A DNA stretch of 64,000 nucleotides from Dugong dugon (taxonomy: Eukaryota; Chordata; Mammalia; Sirenia; Dugongidae): NCBI GenBank assembly GCA_030035585.1, contig CM057460.1:134152714-134216713 (forward strand), read 5' to 3'. The notes under the pieces are model-generated. The model was given only the letters and a program-made list of their open reading frames with translations, was not told the DNA's origin and did no database searches. Made by a program: the position numbers and the translations under genes. This document shows, in pieces, positions 1-11,286 of this stretch (the first letter of the stretch is position 1; every line of letters begins with the position of its first letter).

Positions 1-1644
1 CCCCTAACCTCGCCTAGAGACAGAAAAAAGAGTCTTGCCTATACATGGGGTTGTTTTTTAAATGTATAAGAAGAAAATTATGTTTTAAGGTCATTAATTG
101 TTGAATTCAAAACTTAAGCTATGGAAGAATAAAAAAGGATTCAAATATGTTTTGAATAATCATTTAGTCTAGAGCATCTGGCAAACATAAACTTGGAAGT
201 ATGAAACAACCTCCATGTTAACAATGGCCATTTTCCAAGGAACAGTGAGGGATGTACATTTAAAATAACAATAATAATAAAAGCAAAACCCCCATCATCT
301 GCCTTAGAAGCAATGATGGCAGGAATCATAAAGGATGGTGATAATCCAAGGAAGGCTATGCCTTCAAGTCCTGCCATTGAAATCTGATGTAATGAAATGA
401 GGGTTTAATTATAAAAATGGTGACTTTCACTTCTATTTTTAATTTTATGGATAAAAACTAAGCATTGGAAATATGAAAGACCCAAATAAAGGCATCAAAT
501 AAGAATAGCTGAAACTCCTTTTCCTATCCTGGTTGGGGGAAGGGAGGAAGGACAGAAGATCATTTGGCAAGCAATAGATAAATATAAGCAAACTGCAAGT
601 GCTTGACTTTGCCTTAAGTGGCAAAATGCAAGATAAAGACAAGATTGCCAGAGTCCAAGTTGATAAACATGGAGACAATTATTGTTTTTATTTGTTGGCT
701 TCAAAAGTACATTTTACTGAATACAAAATGCTGTGCTGGAAAGCTGTAAGGCCATTAAAATCCCAAAATAGAGACATTCTGAGAGTCGAAGCACGCAGAG
801 AGTATTTTTAATTATTTCAGAAAAGAAAGTATCACATGTAGTATGAAAGAATTTCCCTAAATAAGGATTACAATTCCACAATGTATGCTGTACCATATGG
901 CAGTATAGCAATAATATGTTGAACCTGACTAAAAAATTTAGACCAAAGCACTGAAACAAATCAACATATTAAAATCAAATGTATTATATTTTGATATTAT
1001 TTTTTAATATTTTTGATGAGGTGAGGAGGGAAGGGAGGAGGCCGGAAGGGAATTAATAAAAAGCAAAATGCCACAATAGTTAAGCAAAAATTGGTTAAGT
1101 TGATTCAGATCAACTCCATGGGAAGTCTGTATGATATTTTTTAAATTTTATAATAAATCCAAAATAATACTGGTCTGATTTTTTCCCTAAACAGGCACCT
1201 TTGAGTGGCTATATTCATCTATACCCAGTCTGAGTGGGCATATGCACAAACCAAAAAGCTAAAAGAAAATTGTGTCTGTCTCCAGAACATTTTAAAACTA
1301 ATTTATTTTACTTTACATCGTCATTAAGAAAGATTATTTAAACAGAGGCATAGTCTACTTTTGAATATTCTGTCCTGAGACTAAAATTAGCAAGTAAGCT
1401 CTTGAATTTAAACCATGCCAAGTTTTGAATCCAATTGTATTAACCTTCCTACCAGTTTTCCTACGTGGTTTAATCTGATAGCCCCAAGAGATGGGTTCTG
1501 CAGGAGCCTGAGCTAATGGGGAAGGAAGTGGTTAAGAAGGAAGAAGCACACTTCTTGGCAGATTCTGAGCAGGCAGTGACCTTACTCAAAGCCCGAGTAG
1601 ATAGTGCCTAAATATCACAAGGATGGTTTAGAAGTGTCAAAAAG
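1..1644. other. single-copy AT-rich DNA, no gene recognised
   Basis: I see no family signature, splice-bounded coding segment or RNA gene here. The short open frames on both strands are the length expected by chance in AT-rich DNA. There is a purine-rich patch near 1,020-1,050. Confidence 0.6.
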
Positions 1645-1722
1645 CTTAACCAACCAGTTGCCCTTGAGTTAAGTCCCACTCATGGCAACCTTGTATGTCA
1701 AAAGCTTACTTGTTTTAAGATA
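1645..1722 (-). repeat. AfroSINE fragment
   Basis: A decayed piece of the 3' half of an AfroSINE. It shows the complement of the usual tail (CAACCAGTTGCCCTTGAGTT, then ACTCATGGCAACC) and a weak match to the central domain after it. The head is missing. Assignment is by resemblance to the better copies in this window. Confidence 0.6.
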
Positions 1723-1734
1723 GCTGATAGTCCT

Positions 1735-1870
1735 ACCATTTGTTCACTCAACAAGGATACATTTTTCAGTTAAACATTTTGTAGGCCACCTACCATGTGC
1801 AGAGTTTTGTGCTTGGCAATTTGTATGGTTAGAGAGGTGAATGAGATACGGTCCTAGATCTCAAGAAAAG
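1735..1870 (+). repeat. possible MIR/L2-type ancient fragment
   Basis: The stretch contains a weak version of the widespread old mammalian string 'cacctactatgtgccagg' (here CCACCTACCATGTGCAGAG) followed by a 'gagatacggtcctagatctcaag' type segment. Too decayed to name a family. Confidence 0.35.
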
Positions 1871-2131
1871 GTGCCCCTCTTATACCTGCCAGGCCTTGGC
1901 AAGAGGACAAATGGAAGCCCACACATTATATGCCTAAATATTTAAAAGCTTAAGTTAACTTTTAAAAGTAAAATTACTTAAGTAAAGCTGAAAATGCTTA
2001 AATAGTGAAAACTTAATGTAAAGTTATTAAATATTTTTATAAAAATAAAACTATCTGCAATTCTAGCACTGAGTATCTCTTTCATTGCCAATGTAAAGAA
2101 TTAGTAACTCCCTCCATGTACATTATGCCTA

Positions 2132-2328
2132 TTGTTGTTGTGCGCCATCGAGCTTATTCCAACTAATAGTGACCCTACAGGACAGAGTAGAACTGCCCCA
2201 TAGGGTTTCCTAGGCTGAAATCTTTACAGGAGCAGATGGCCGTGTCTTTTCCGCCGCAGAGAGGCTGGCGGGTTCAAACCGCTGACCTTCTGGTTAGCAG
2301 CTGAGCGCTTAACCATTGAACCACCAGG
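2132..2328 (-). repeat. AfroSINE, long form
   Basis: A nearly complete AfroSINE. On the + strand it runs from the complement of the tail (GTTGTTGTGCGCCATCGAG), through the tail block ACAGGACAGAGTAGAACTGC, then a roughly 45-bp central segment (gctgaaatctttacaggagcag... to ...ccgcagagagg), to the tRNA-like head with a B-box complement (GGTTCAAACCGC) and CCACCAGG. The presence of the central segment marks the long form. Confidence 0.9.
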
Positions 2329-3062
2329 TTGAATTGATTACATTATCAGGTTAAGTTGATTATGATATGTTCCTAATGTTAACCTAGACCTACATATGTT
2401 ATGCTTATTATGTTATCCTAGACCCACATATATAAATTGTTTAGTATTGCGGTGTTCCTCAGCCACCATGAGCAATTCTTGTAAATATACCTCCTGAGCC
2501 ACAAATCAGAACACAAAGCAAGAAAAGAGGTCTTGGCACTACAGGCAAATGTTTCTTTGTTATGCAAAACTATTTTGCATTCGTGTTGCATAAAAGGAAG
2601 GATTTGACAGTAACTTTGTCTTTTCTCTTCCCTAAGCACATTTTCCCCTCAAATTTCAGCTTTACTTCAGACAAGGGCAGTGCCACAGCCAACAAACCTT
2701 CACAACATTCAAATGAAATCATTCTTGAATTGAGGATCTAGGGGAAGAAATGTGGATAAAAGTTTCCCTGGCCCCCGAACAATTTGATCACAAAGCTATT
2801 GTTTTAGGATGACAGCTGCATTGTGTCAGTGTTCAGGGCTGAATCTCAAGTGACTATGTACCCAGGAGTTTTTAAATAAAGTTACCATTTTGGTGTCTGT
2901 GATAGGTAGTGCTCACTAAAGCATGGGTCCTGGGGCATGGGCCCCTCTTGCCTAGGCCAAGGATGGTACTACCATGGAGCTTGTACTTTTTCAAGGGAGA
3001 TAATACATGTAAATCATGAATTACAGTAGGAGACAAATGAAAGGGTGCTATGATAGAAGCAT
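2329..3062. other. single-copy DNA, no gene recognised
   Basis: No family signature seen. A short imperfect local duplication (two versions of 'gttaacctagacctacatat') lies at about 2,380-2,435. Confidence 0.5.
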
Positions 3063-3265
3063 AGCAATAATATCCAACTTTTATTGGCTTACTATGTGCC
3101 AGACACTCTTCCAAATGCTTTACATACATTAGCTCATTCGAACCTCACGGAACAGTAATAAATGAAGATTACAAAATGCAGAAGAGAGGTACAGACACAT
3201 TTGACAGCTTGCCCAAGCTTGTGAGCAGTAGTCAGTCCAGGTTCCGAGGCCATATTTTTAAGTAG
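3063..3265 (+). repeat. MIR SINE
   Basis: The order of blocks matches MIR: TTACTATGTGCCAGACACTC, then the 'gctttacatacattagctcattcgaacctcac' block, then a decayed 'gaggaaactgaggc' region and 'gcttgcccaagcttgtgagcag'. This is an ancient mammalian SINE and provides no lineage information. Confidence 0.75.
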
Positions 3266-3414
3266 AAGGCTGATGGATATAGTGGTTTGCCAAATTTTAT
3301 TTTAGATTTTTGAATCTATGATCATGAGTAGTATTGGTATTCATTTTTTCTTTATTGTAATGTTCTTGTCCTGTTTTAAAGGAAAAGCAGCAGGGTGTGA
3401 AATAACCATGTCAG

Positions 3415-4845
3415 TCTTTGGAAGAACAAAGTTGGAGGATTTATACTAGTGGATATAAAGACATATTATAAATCTACAATTATTAAACCAATATGGTATT
3501 CAAGAAAGGAGAAATAAATCAAGGGAACAGCATAGAGAATCCAGAAACAAGTCTACACCTAAATGGACATTTGATTTATGACAAAAAAAAATGGCCCTAC
3601 CCAGAAGTGGGCAAAAGTCAGTCTTTTTAATAAATGATGATGGGTCAGTTGGATATTCATATATGGAAATAAGTGAAATTTTATTCTTACCTCACATCAT
3701 ACTAAAAAAATCAATCCCAGATGGATTGTAGTTCTAAATGCAAAAGGTAAAGCATCCATGCTTCTAGAAGACAGCATGAAGACATACCTTCCTGTCCTTG
3801 AGGGACCAAAGATATTTTTCAAGCAGAGCACAAAAGCACTAGTCATAAAGAAAATGATTGATGAATTGGACTACATCAAAATTAGGAAGTTCTGTTTATT
3901 AAAAGACATCTTTAACACAGCAAGAGTTTATGCCAGATTGTGGGAGAAGATATTAGCAATACATATATCTTGCAAAGATTCATATCCAGAATATATAAAG
4001 AACTCCTACAAATCAATAAGAAAAAGGCAGATTACACAATTAAGAAAAAAAAAGACAAGAAATTTGAGCAAGCACTCATAAAAGAATATTTAAATGGCAA
4101 AAAAATATGAAAATGTGAGAAAATTTATTAGTCATTAGGATAATGAAAATCAAAACCACAATGAGATTTAATAACACATTCACTAGAATGGCTAAAAATT
4201 TTAAAAGATTATTCATACCAAGCATTAGTGAGGATGTGAGACTGTTATACCCTAAGGAAGTAAATTGGTAAACTTATTCTGGAAAAGTTGTTTGCAGTAA
4301 ATATTAAACTTGAAAAACCCTTATTCTGTGTCCTAGTAATTTCACTCTTAGATATATACCCAGTAGAAATCCATTCATATGTGCACCAAAAGACATGGAC
4401 AAACATGTTCATAGCAGTATTATGTGTAATAGTCCCAGATTATAGATAGATAGTAAAATGAATAAATATATTATGGTATATTTCCATAATTGAATAATGT
4501 TCAGCAATGAAAATAAATGAAACAACATGGATGAAATTCATAAGCATTATATTGTGTTAAAGAAGCTAAACCGAAAAAGCATACTCCACTTCATAAGGTT
4601 TAAAAACATGCCAACTAACCTGTGGTGTAGATAGCAGGATTGTGGCTATCTTCGATGTTGAAGAGGAACAACAACCCAAAGTGGGAACAAGGGGACGCCT
4701 TGGGATGCTGGCAAAGTTCTACATCTGAATCTAGCTGGAGGAAACACAAGCATGTTCACAGTGTAGAAATCTATCAAGCTATACAGTTATGATTTATGTA
4801 CTTTTCTAGAAGTATAAAATACTGCAATAAAAATTTGAATACTGC
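3415..4845 (+). mobile_element. L1 LINE, 3' end of ORF2 and 3' UTR, degenerate
   Basis: The sequence follows the familiar end of L1 ORF2: 'aatctacaattattaaaccaatatggtat', then 'gacaaa' and 'gcaaaag' blocks, 'ttggactacatcaaaattagg', and the downstream 'aatgaaaatcaaaaccacaatgag' and 'tatacccagtagaaat' blocks. A 107-codon open stretch at 3,758-4,081 is a surviving part of the ORF2 C-terminal region. Many stops elsewhere show it is dead. 5' truncation before about 3,415 is typical of L1 insertions. Confidence 0.85.
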
Positions 4846-4849
4846 CCCT

Positions 4850-5245
4850 GGTGATAGGGAACACAAGGTGGAGTAAGGATATTCTTGATGTGTTGTGAGA
4901 TTGTTAACCATTGTCATAGGGCAACATGGGTAGTAACTGTTAAATGAGAAACTATTTTGTTCTGTAAGCCTTCATCTTAAGTGAGAATAACAGCACAGTT
5001 GGAAGAGCGTAGTCAATGTCACTGAACTGTGTATGTAGAAATTTTTGAAACGGTGTATCTGGCTATCTGTATTTTCATCAAAAAAAAAAATAAAAAGTTT
5101 GAGAATTTAGAGGCTTAATATGTTGTGGGGTTGTTAACCAATGTCATAAAACAACATGTGTACTACTGTTTCATGAGAAACTATTTGTTCTGTAAGCCTT
5201 CACCTGAAGTACAATAAAATATAAAAAAAAAAAAAATTTTGAATA
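4850..5245 (+). repeat. two tandem L1-type 3' UTR ends
   Basis: Two related terminal segments sit in a row. Each has a 'gttgtgrggttgttaacca-tgtcataaaacaacatg' block, a 'gagaaactatttgttctgtaagccttcacct' block and an A-rich end (5,081-5,095 and 5,221-5,236). The same terminal family recurs at 24,853-25,423 and 27,128-28,170. I infer that it is the 3' UTR of an afrotherian L1 subfamily because of the A-rich ends and the position after L1 ORF2 sequence. Confidence 0.6.
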
Positions 5246-6071
5246 CTGTGAGAGAAATAAACAGAGACGGAATAGAGAATAAGTAAAGGATGGAGGTAAA
5301 AGAAGGGCCTTCTAAGGAGGTAACATGGAGGGGAGTCCTGGAAGATAAGAAAGGCACACAGCTGGGGAAAACGTTATACTCTCTGCAAAGGTGGGTAAAC
5401 TACCTGAGTTTCAAATTGGTAGGAAGTGTTTTTATGATTAATTCATTACTCCTTTTGTCGTTTATCAAAGATTAAGATCCTGTGACACAAAATAGATGCA
5501 TTTTGATGGACTGTACGGCTAGGGAAGATTCAGAAATATGTGATGTTGCGCAGAGTTTGCATATGTATAGAGACCAAAGATGGGCCAGGCCATGAATTTT
5601 TCTGGGAAGAGGTAGCCTGGAGGTACGGCATAAGGACACTGATTGAGAAAAGAGAGAGATGATGAAAAAGAAAAGGGGAATATCAAACCCAATCTTGACC
5701 GTCTTCGCAACTTGGCCTAGACAAAAATATCAGGACAAAAATTACCAAAAAAGAAGACAGCATCTGAAGCTAGTTGCAAAATATTTAGTTATGTGTGTAT
5801 ACAACATACATGTGTAGACCTGTTTATGGGTTCACATGAGCAAGCCTACATGAGAAAACTGAGTAGGCAGGACATACATAAGCAGGGAGTTTAGAAAGGA
5901 GAGATGGAGAGAAGGAGCTTCATCAATAAAGATAAGGTGAAAACTAGGTATACAAGTTTCTTGTTTGACATCATCTGGAAAAAAATTAACTGTTTTATAG
6001 ATGTTTCTCACCTTTTAACAAAATTATTATAGGCACGAAACTTATGAATTGATGGATCAAACCCAAAACAC
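5246..6071. other. single-copy DNA, no gene recognised
   Basis: No coding or repeat family signature identified. The short open frames at 5,290-5,475 (+) and 5,519-5,710 (-) have no recognisable motif. Confidence 0.5.
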
Positions 6072-6240
6072 CTGACTTGAGTCTTTTCTAACTCAGCAAC
6101 CCTGTAGTACAAGGTAAGACTTCCCCAGAGGGTTTCCAAGGCTGTAATCTTTATGGAAGCAGATTGCCACATCTTTCTCCAGCAGAGCGGCTGGTAGGGT
6201 TGAACAGCTAAGCACTTAACCTCTGTGCCACCAGGGTTCC
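6072..6240 (-). repeat. AfroSINE, long form, decayed
   Basis: Complement of the tail, the block CCAGAGGGTTTCCAAGGCTG, the central segment (aatctttatggaagcagattgccacatctttctcc), then a shortened head ending GTGCCACCAGGGTTCC. The central segment is retained. Confidence 0.85.
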
Positions 6241-6255
6241 TTGATGGCTCAAAAT

Positions 6256-6287
6256 GGGGGGTGGGGGGGTGGGGGGGTGGGGGAGGG
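6256..6287 (+). repeat. G-rich tract with quadruplex potential
   Basis: Four or more G runs of 5-7 bases separated by single T or A bases (GGGGGGTGGGGGGGTGGGGG and onward to GAGGG). It is followed within 15 bases by an A run (6,293-6,309). It sits just outside the 5' end of the minus-strand AfroSINE. Confidence 0.85.
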
Positions 6288-6312
6288 TGTGCAAAAAAAA
6301 AAAAAAAAGATT

Positions 6313-7730
6313 GCTGAAGGCCTTCCTATGTACCCTTAACTGATGTAATGAAGGAATGAATTAGAAATGTGTTCAGGAATCATGACAATAGAAAATAGGA
6401 CAAAAAAGTCCGCACTATGCTGACCTTTAGTAACATTTTCCAGTATTCAGAAAGCATCAAATATCTTACTCCTCTGCATACAGTTGTTGTACATACAAAT
6501 GGTGGGTATAGGTGTGTTCATGCTCTTAGGCTAAAGACTGTATAGTCTAACTGGGCTCAAGATGACAAAGTTGCTGAACATCACAATAACACAAAGACTT
6601 GGATATTCACACAGTTAACTCTGGCTATTATTGGGAAAACAATGCCATGGTGTAATTTGATTAATGATTCTCTGCAGCTTTTTACTTTTGGTATTAACCT
6701 GTGCATAAAAGTTTTAAAACAGCCAAACTATTTTTGGTTATGGAAACAGAGTCTGAAATAAGAAAATGTAAAATCCAAGGACAGTTCACATTAGATTTCT
6801 AAAATTATTACAGTGCTAAAATATAAAATTTACTTTTCCAGGTGTGAGCCAGATGCTGCAAGATTATTTTAAGGTACTTTCTCTTCTGCAAAGACTTTTC
6901 TTTCAACATACCCTCAAGGATTACATACCGATGATTCACACTTGTGCTGAATCCATTCCAAATTGCCTGTGTAGGAGTTCCTTCTAACAAAAATCAAACA
7001 AAGACTTCAGGATTTGTTTAACTGGTGTTTTATTGGGAGTCATTTATTTTCTAGGACTTCAAGAGAACACCCTGAAAACAAATAAAAATATAATGGAATA
7101 TTGTAATTATTAACAAGTCATCAGTGATGTTGAGCTAGTTTGTAAACCAAAAAACCTATGAAAAAGCAAAAGCAATAAGGTGTATTTTTATTTATAGAAT
7201 ATGTAATCCTTATTACATCAGGTAATACTCAGCTAATCACAATAAAAAAACTTTCTCTTGGGGTAAACAGGTCTGAAATAGCTGGGAAAAGAAATATGCT
7301 AAAATCCTCTACTATAAACCTCCTTGTCTTCGGTAAACTTATAGCCTAAACATAACAAAGAGATTAATAAATATATGATAAAAACTTTATGATCAGACTG
7401 GACAAAAATAAATTCAATTTTATTATACCATAGATAAAACTAAGAAAATATATAGGTGTCTGTCCTAATATTTCCCACTAAACCTGTGTCCTAAAAATAA
7501 ATATCAAAAAAATACAGTTTGCATTTTTCATGTAGGAAACATGAAGCTGTGAGGCAGACTGTGACAGATATCTTCATGTCACAGCAGGGGGACTCACGTA
7601 AATCCTAAACAATGGAAAAGCCCTTGATGTATATTAGCACATTCTGCACATTCCTAATCCATTATAGGAAGAGTGATGGGGAACACAATTATATAGAGGC
7701 TGAGGCATTTTTCCAGGCTGATTAGATGTG
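6313..7730. other. single-copy AT-rich DNA, no gene recognised
   Basis: No gene or repeat family recognised. The minus-strand 60-codon frame at 6,808-6,990 has no motif. Confidence 0.5.
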
Positions 7731-8489
7731 GCAGTCCACGGTATCTTCAATATTCTTCATCAACACCATAATTAAAAGGCATCAATTCTTCTTCGGGCTT
7801 CCTTATTCATTGCCCAGCTTTTACAGGCAAGTGAGGTGATTGAAACTATCATGGTTTGGATCAGGAGCACCTTAGTCCTCAAGGTGACATCTTTGCTTTA
7901 TAACACTTTAAAGAGGTCTTTTGCAGCAGATTTGTCCAATGCAATCTGTCATTTGATTTCCTGACTGCTGCTTCCATGGGCATTGATTATGGATCCAAGT
8001 AAAATGAAATCCTTGACAACTTCAGTATTTTCTCCATTCATCATGATGTTGCTTATTGGTCCAGTTGTGAGGATTTTTGTTTTCTTTATGTTGAAGAGTA
8101 GTCCATGCTGAAATCTATAGTCTTTGATCATCATCAGTAAGTGCTTCAAGTCCTCTTCACTTTCAGCAAGCAAGTTTATGTCATCTACCTTGGAAGGAGT
8201 ACAGCCAGAATACTCCTTAGAGGTGAGGATGGCGAGACTTTTTTTCACATAGTTTGGACATGTTATCAGGAGAAACCAGTCCCTGGAGAAGGACATCGTA
8301 CTTGGTAAAGTACAGGGTCAGCGAAAAAGAGGAAGACCCTCAGTGAGATGGACTGACACAGTGGCTGCAAAGATGGGCTCAAGCATAGCAACAATTATGA
8401 GAATGGCGCAGGATCAGGCAGCATTCCTTTTGTCGTATGTAGGGTCACTATGAGTCAGAACTGACTGGACAGCACCTAACAACAACCAT
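7731..8489 (+). mobile_element. RTE1 LINE copy with internal inversion
   Basis: From 7,731 to about 8,187 the RTE1 sequence runs in minus orientation and covers the region just after the RT active site (frame 7,949-8,296 on the minus strand carries LNIKK-like RT thumb residues). At about 8,188 it switches to plus orientation and runs to the RTE1 3' end (…CAGCACCTAACAACAAC). The flanks ATTAGATGTG (about 7,723) and ATTAGGATGTG (about 8,490) look like one target-site duplication. That makes this a single insertion with an inverted 5' part, the pattern known as twin priming. Confidence 0.85.
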
Positions 8490-8785
8490 TAGGATGTGAC
8501 AATCCTGTAGCAGAATCCTCCCTCTGACTGTACTTACTAGTTTCCAACAACTACAGCAGAGAAATTTCAGTTGTCGGCTTTTCCTGCTCTAGGAAAACAA
8601 TGAATCTTAGGAGAATAGCCCGGGCTCTCAGTTAATTTCATCTATGCCAGTGATGCATTTGCCAGATATGTGCTGGGGAGAAGCTTCTGTAGGCTGTCTC
8701 CTGTGCAATTATGCCTCCTGTAGGCTGTCATAATCTCATTAGACAAAACCTTGAGGACCACACCCACGAGAACCCTCCCCAGATA
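8490..8785. other. single-copy DNA
   Basis: No gene or repeat signature seen. Confidence 0.45.
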
Positions 8786-9010
8786 AAAACACCGCCATCC
8801 CAACACTCTCCCTATTTCCAGCTCCCCATCTCTGCCTCCTCCCCATTTTGGCCTTTCCTAGGTTCCCGTCTCCTCTCCTTCATTCACTTTGACTCTTTTC
8901 TCATCTCTTCTCTGTTCCCCATCTTGTTTTCTTCCTCCTTTCCTCCGTTTCTTCCTCCTCTGGCCCTTCTCCTTGTATCCTGCCCTCCCTTCTTTCTCCT
9001 GTTTCTCTTT
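8786..9010. repeat. pyrimidine-rich low-complexity tract
   Basis: The + strand is dominated by C and T for about 220 bases (for example CTTCCTCCTTTCCTCCGTTT). The two overlapping + frames here (8,711-9,043 and 8,889-9,263) are rich in Ser, Phe, Leu and Pro purely because of this composition, so I do not call them genes. Confidence 0.75.
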
Positions 9011-10580
9011 CATCTGCATTCTTTTGGATGGATGCCTCTTTGAGCATATTCATTGCAAAGCCTATTTCACCATCTTGTCTCCTAGTAACCAGCTTGTCTC
9101 ATTCTCACATCCTTTCCCCCACTACACATCTCATCCTTCGCCCATGCTGCCACCGTATAACCCAAGCACATATTTCCTTTGGGGAAGTAGAGTGATTAGA
9201 GAGATGAACATCTTACGGGAATTCAAAATCCTATTGCTTTATTGCCATCAGCAACACATTTAGGCCAGATTTTCAAGGACCTTCCCTTTTCACAGCCTCC
9301 TATTTTTAAAGTTCCTTTGATTCATGCTTAAAGCCAATAAATTGTTTTCTGCAAAATAAGAGACAAAAAGCCAGTTTGCTCTCATAAAAATGGAGCTGTT
9401 GCTTTGAAAATCTGGCCAGAAATTTTGGTAGAATTGTCTGTTCATCAAGGCTCAAAAGACCAAAGGAATAGACATCTTTAGGAGAAAAAAAATGACAGTC
9501 CTGCAGCTACTATCTAGTGCTTTAGATAATAGATGTTTGGCCAGCGCCTAACAGGTCTGTAAGCCATTACAGAAATGAAATCGTTAAAGTAAATTATGCC
9601 TAAAGTATGCAAATGCATAATCTTCTCACTACTATTTTATTACATATAGCAAATAGTTCACTGTCAGACTCCAGAAAAAAATGCTCCTTTAAGCTCGATT
9701 GGTGGGTGCTTTGTTCATGGAGCAAATGTGAATGTGGCCCCATGCGTTCAAAATCTGGCAATGGAGATCTCCACCTCCCAAAATAAAAACAATCTTACCA
9801 ACTGTCTCATAACGAAAACTGAACTACTGGACTATGTGCCCACTTTTTGTCTCCTTTCAAAATGCTGACTTTTTGTTTTTTACAGTGTGAATTTTCTTAA
9901 GATAAAACGAGGGGGTAAAAATAGTGCTTGTCTGTGCTGTTCTTGACAGAATTTCAAATGAAGCCAAATTCTCTCATTCTGCTCAAACCAGACAGGAAGT
10001 TATTGCCTTCATGGTTCCTTACAGAATCCTATCAGCTGTTTAATGATTCACAGTTCAGCATATGATCATGGCATTCTTATCTCTGGTTAACCCAAATTAA
10101 AGTTTACGTTGTCTGCTTTATTCAGATTTTCTTACTGGGTGTAGCATTCACTGGGAACCATGATAATGAAAATCACCCTAGCCAGTCATCCTGGCACTAA
10201 AAATGTGTGGTTTGCTAATTATATATATAAAAAAAAAGCCATTACATCAGATTAAAATCTCATCTCTAAATAGGTAATAAGCTCAGAGTTTCTTTGTCTG
10301 ACTGGTGTCATCAAATCCATTGTTCCCTTTGTATCAGAGTCAAAAGAATCTGTTTTGGTTTTTGAAAAATTCAAATGAAATTTCTAATACTATAAGAAAA
10401 TATTTTTAAATAAGTAAGGGCACTATTTGAGAAAGAAAATCGTGCCAGTTAAGTGTATAAAGTGCATAATGATTCTGTTTCAAGTGAAAAGAAATATATA
10501 ATCAAGATCTTGTGGTATTTAAGTTTTTCCAAATGCCAATAGAATGTGTAAGTTGAAGAGGACCTTAGAGATCATCCAAA
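9011..10580. other. single-copy DNA, no gene recognised
   Basis: A repeat-poor 1.5-kb block with ordinary base composition. No coding signature. Absence of recognisable repeats makes it a reasonable place to look for conserved non-coding sequence, but nothing in the bases alone proves that. Confidence 0.45.
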
Positions 10581-10581
10581 G

Positions 10582-10762
10582 GTTCTCAAATTTAGCTCAA
10601 ATCAGAAACACCTGCAGGATTTGTTAAAACTCAGATCATTGGCCCATCTCCCCACCTCCACCCCCCAGAGTTTCTAATTCAGTAGAATTTGCATTTCCAA
10701 TGAGTTCCCAGGAAATGCTGGTGATGCTGGTCCAGGGACCACACTGTGAGAACCACTGTCTT
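10582..10762 (+). mobile_element. MER5-like hAT-Charlie relic
   Basis: It shows the MER5 pattern: GGTTCTCAAATTTAGCTCAA at the left, 'cagaaacacctgcaggatttgttaaaac', CCCAGAGTTTCTAATTCAG, and the inverted terminal part CACACTGTGAGAACCACTG at the right. It appears to interrupt an older repeat whose 'gaccttagagatcatc' part lies left and 'agtccaacc' part lies right. Confidence 0.75.
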
Positions 10763-10899
10763 AGTCCAACCTTGATTTGTGGAATAGAAACCTGCAGATT
10801 AAATATGTTGCCCAATGTCAAACAATGGGTGAGTGGATGAAGTAAGATAAGAACCTAGTTCTCCTTGCTCCCAGTTTAATTCTTCATCTTCTACACCAC

Positions 10900-11065
10900 T
10901 GTTTCTCAAACTCTAATGTGTATACAAATAACCTGGAGATCTTGTTAAAATGCAAATTCTGATTCAGTAGATCTGAAGTAGGACCTAAGCTTCTGCATTT
11001 CTAGCAAGTTCCAGGGGCTGTCCTTGCAGCTGGTCCACAGACCCGTTTTGATTAGCAAGGTCCTG
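10900..11065 (+). mobile_element. second MER5-like hAT relic
   Basis: Again a MER5 layout: TTTCTCAAACTCTAATGTGT, 'aataacctggagatcttgttaaaatgcaaattctgattcag', 'tctgcatttctagcaagttcc', and GGTCCACAGACC. It is non-autonomous and old. Confidence 0.7.
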
Positions 11066-11092
11066 CACTATGCTATACAATCATCCTCTTCT

Positions 11093-11286
11093 CATTGCCA
11101 TCAAGTCTATTTAGACTCATAGCGACTCTATAGGACAGAGTAGAACTGCCCCACAGGGTTTCCAAGGCTGTAAATCTTGACAGAAGCAGACTGCCACATC
11201 TTTCTCCCTCGGAGGGGCTGGTGAGTTCCAACTGCCAACCTTTTGGTTAGTAGCTGAGCACTCAACCAAGGCACCACCAGGGCTTC
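11093..11286 (-). repeat. AfroSINE, long form
   Basis: Complete order: tail complement (CATTGCCATCAAGTC), ATAGGACAGAGTAGAACTGC, central segment (ctgtaaatcttgacagaagcagactgccacatctttctcc), head with 'ccaaccttttggttagtagctgagc' and GGCACCACCAGGGCTTC. Confidence 0.9.

Noticed and set aside
8711-9263. 110- and 124-codon plus frames
   Set aside because: Caused by a pyrimidine-rich tract; Ser/Phe/Leu/Pro-rich in overlapping frames.
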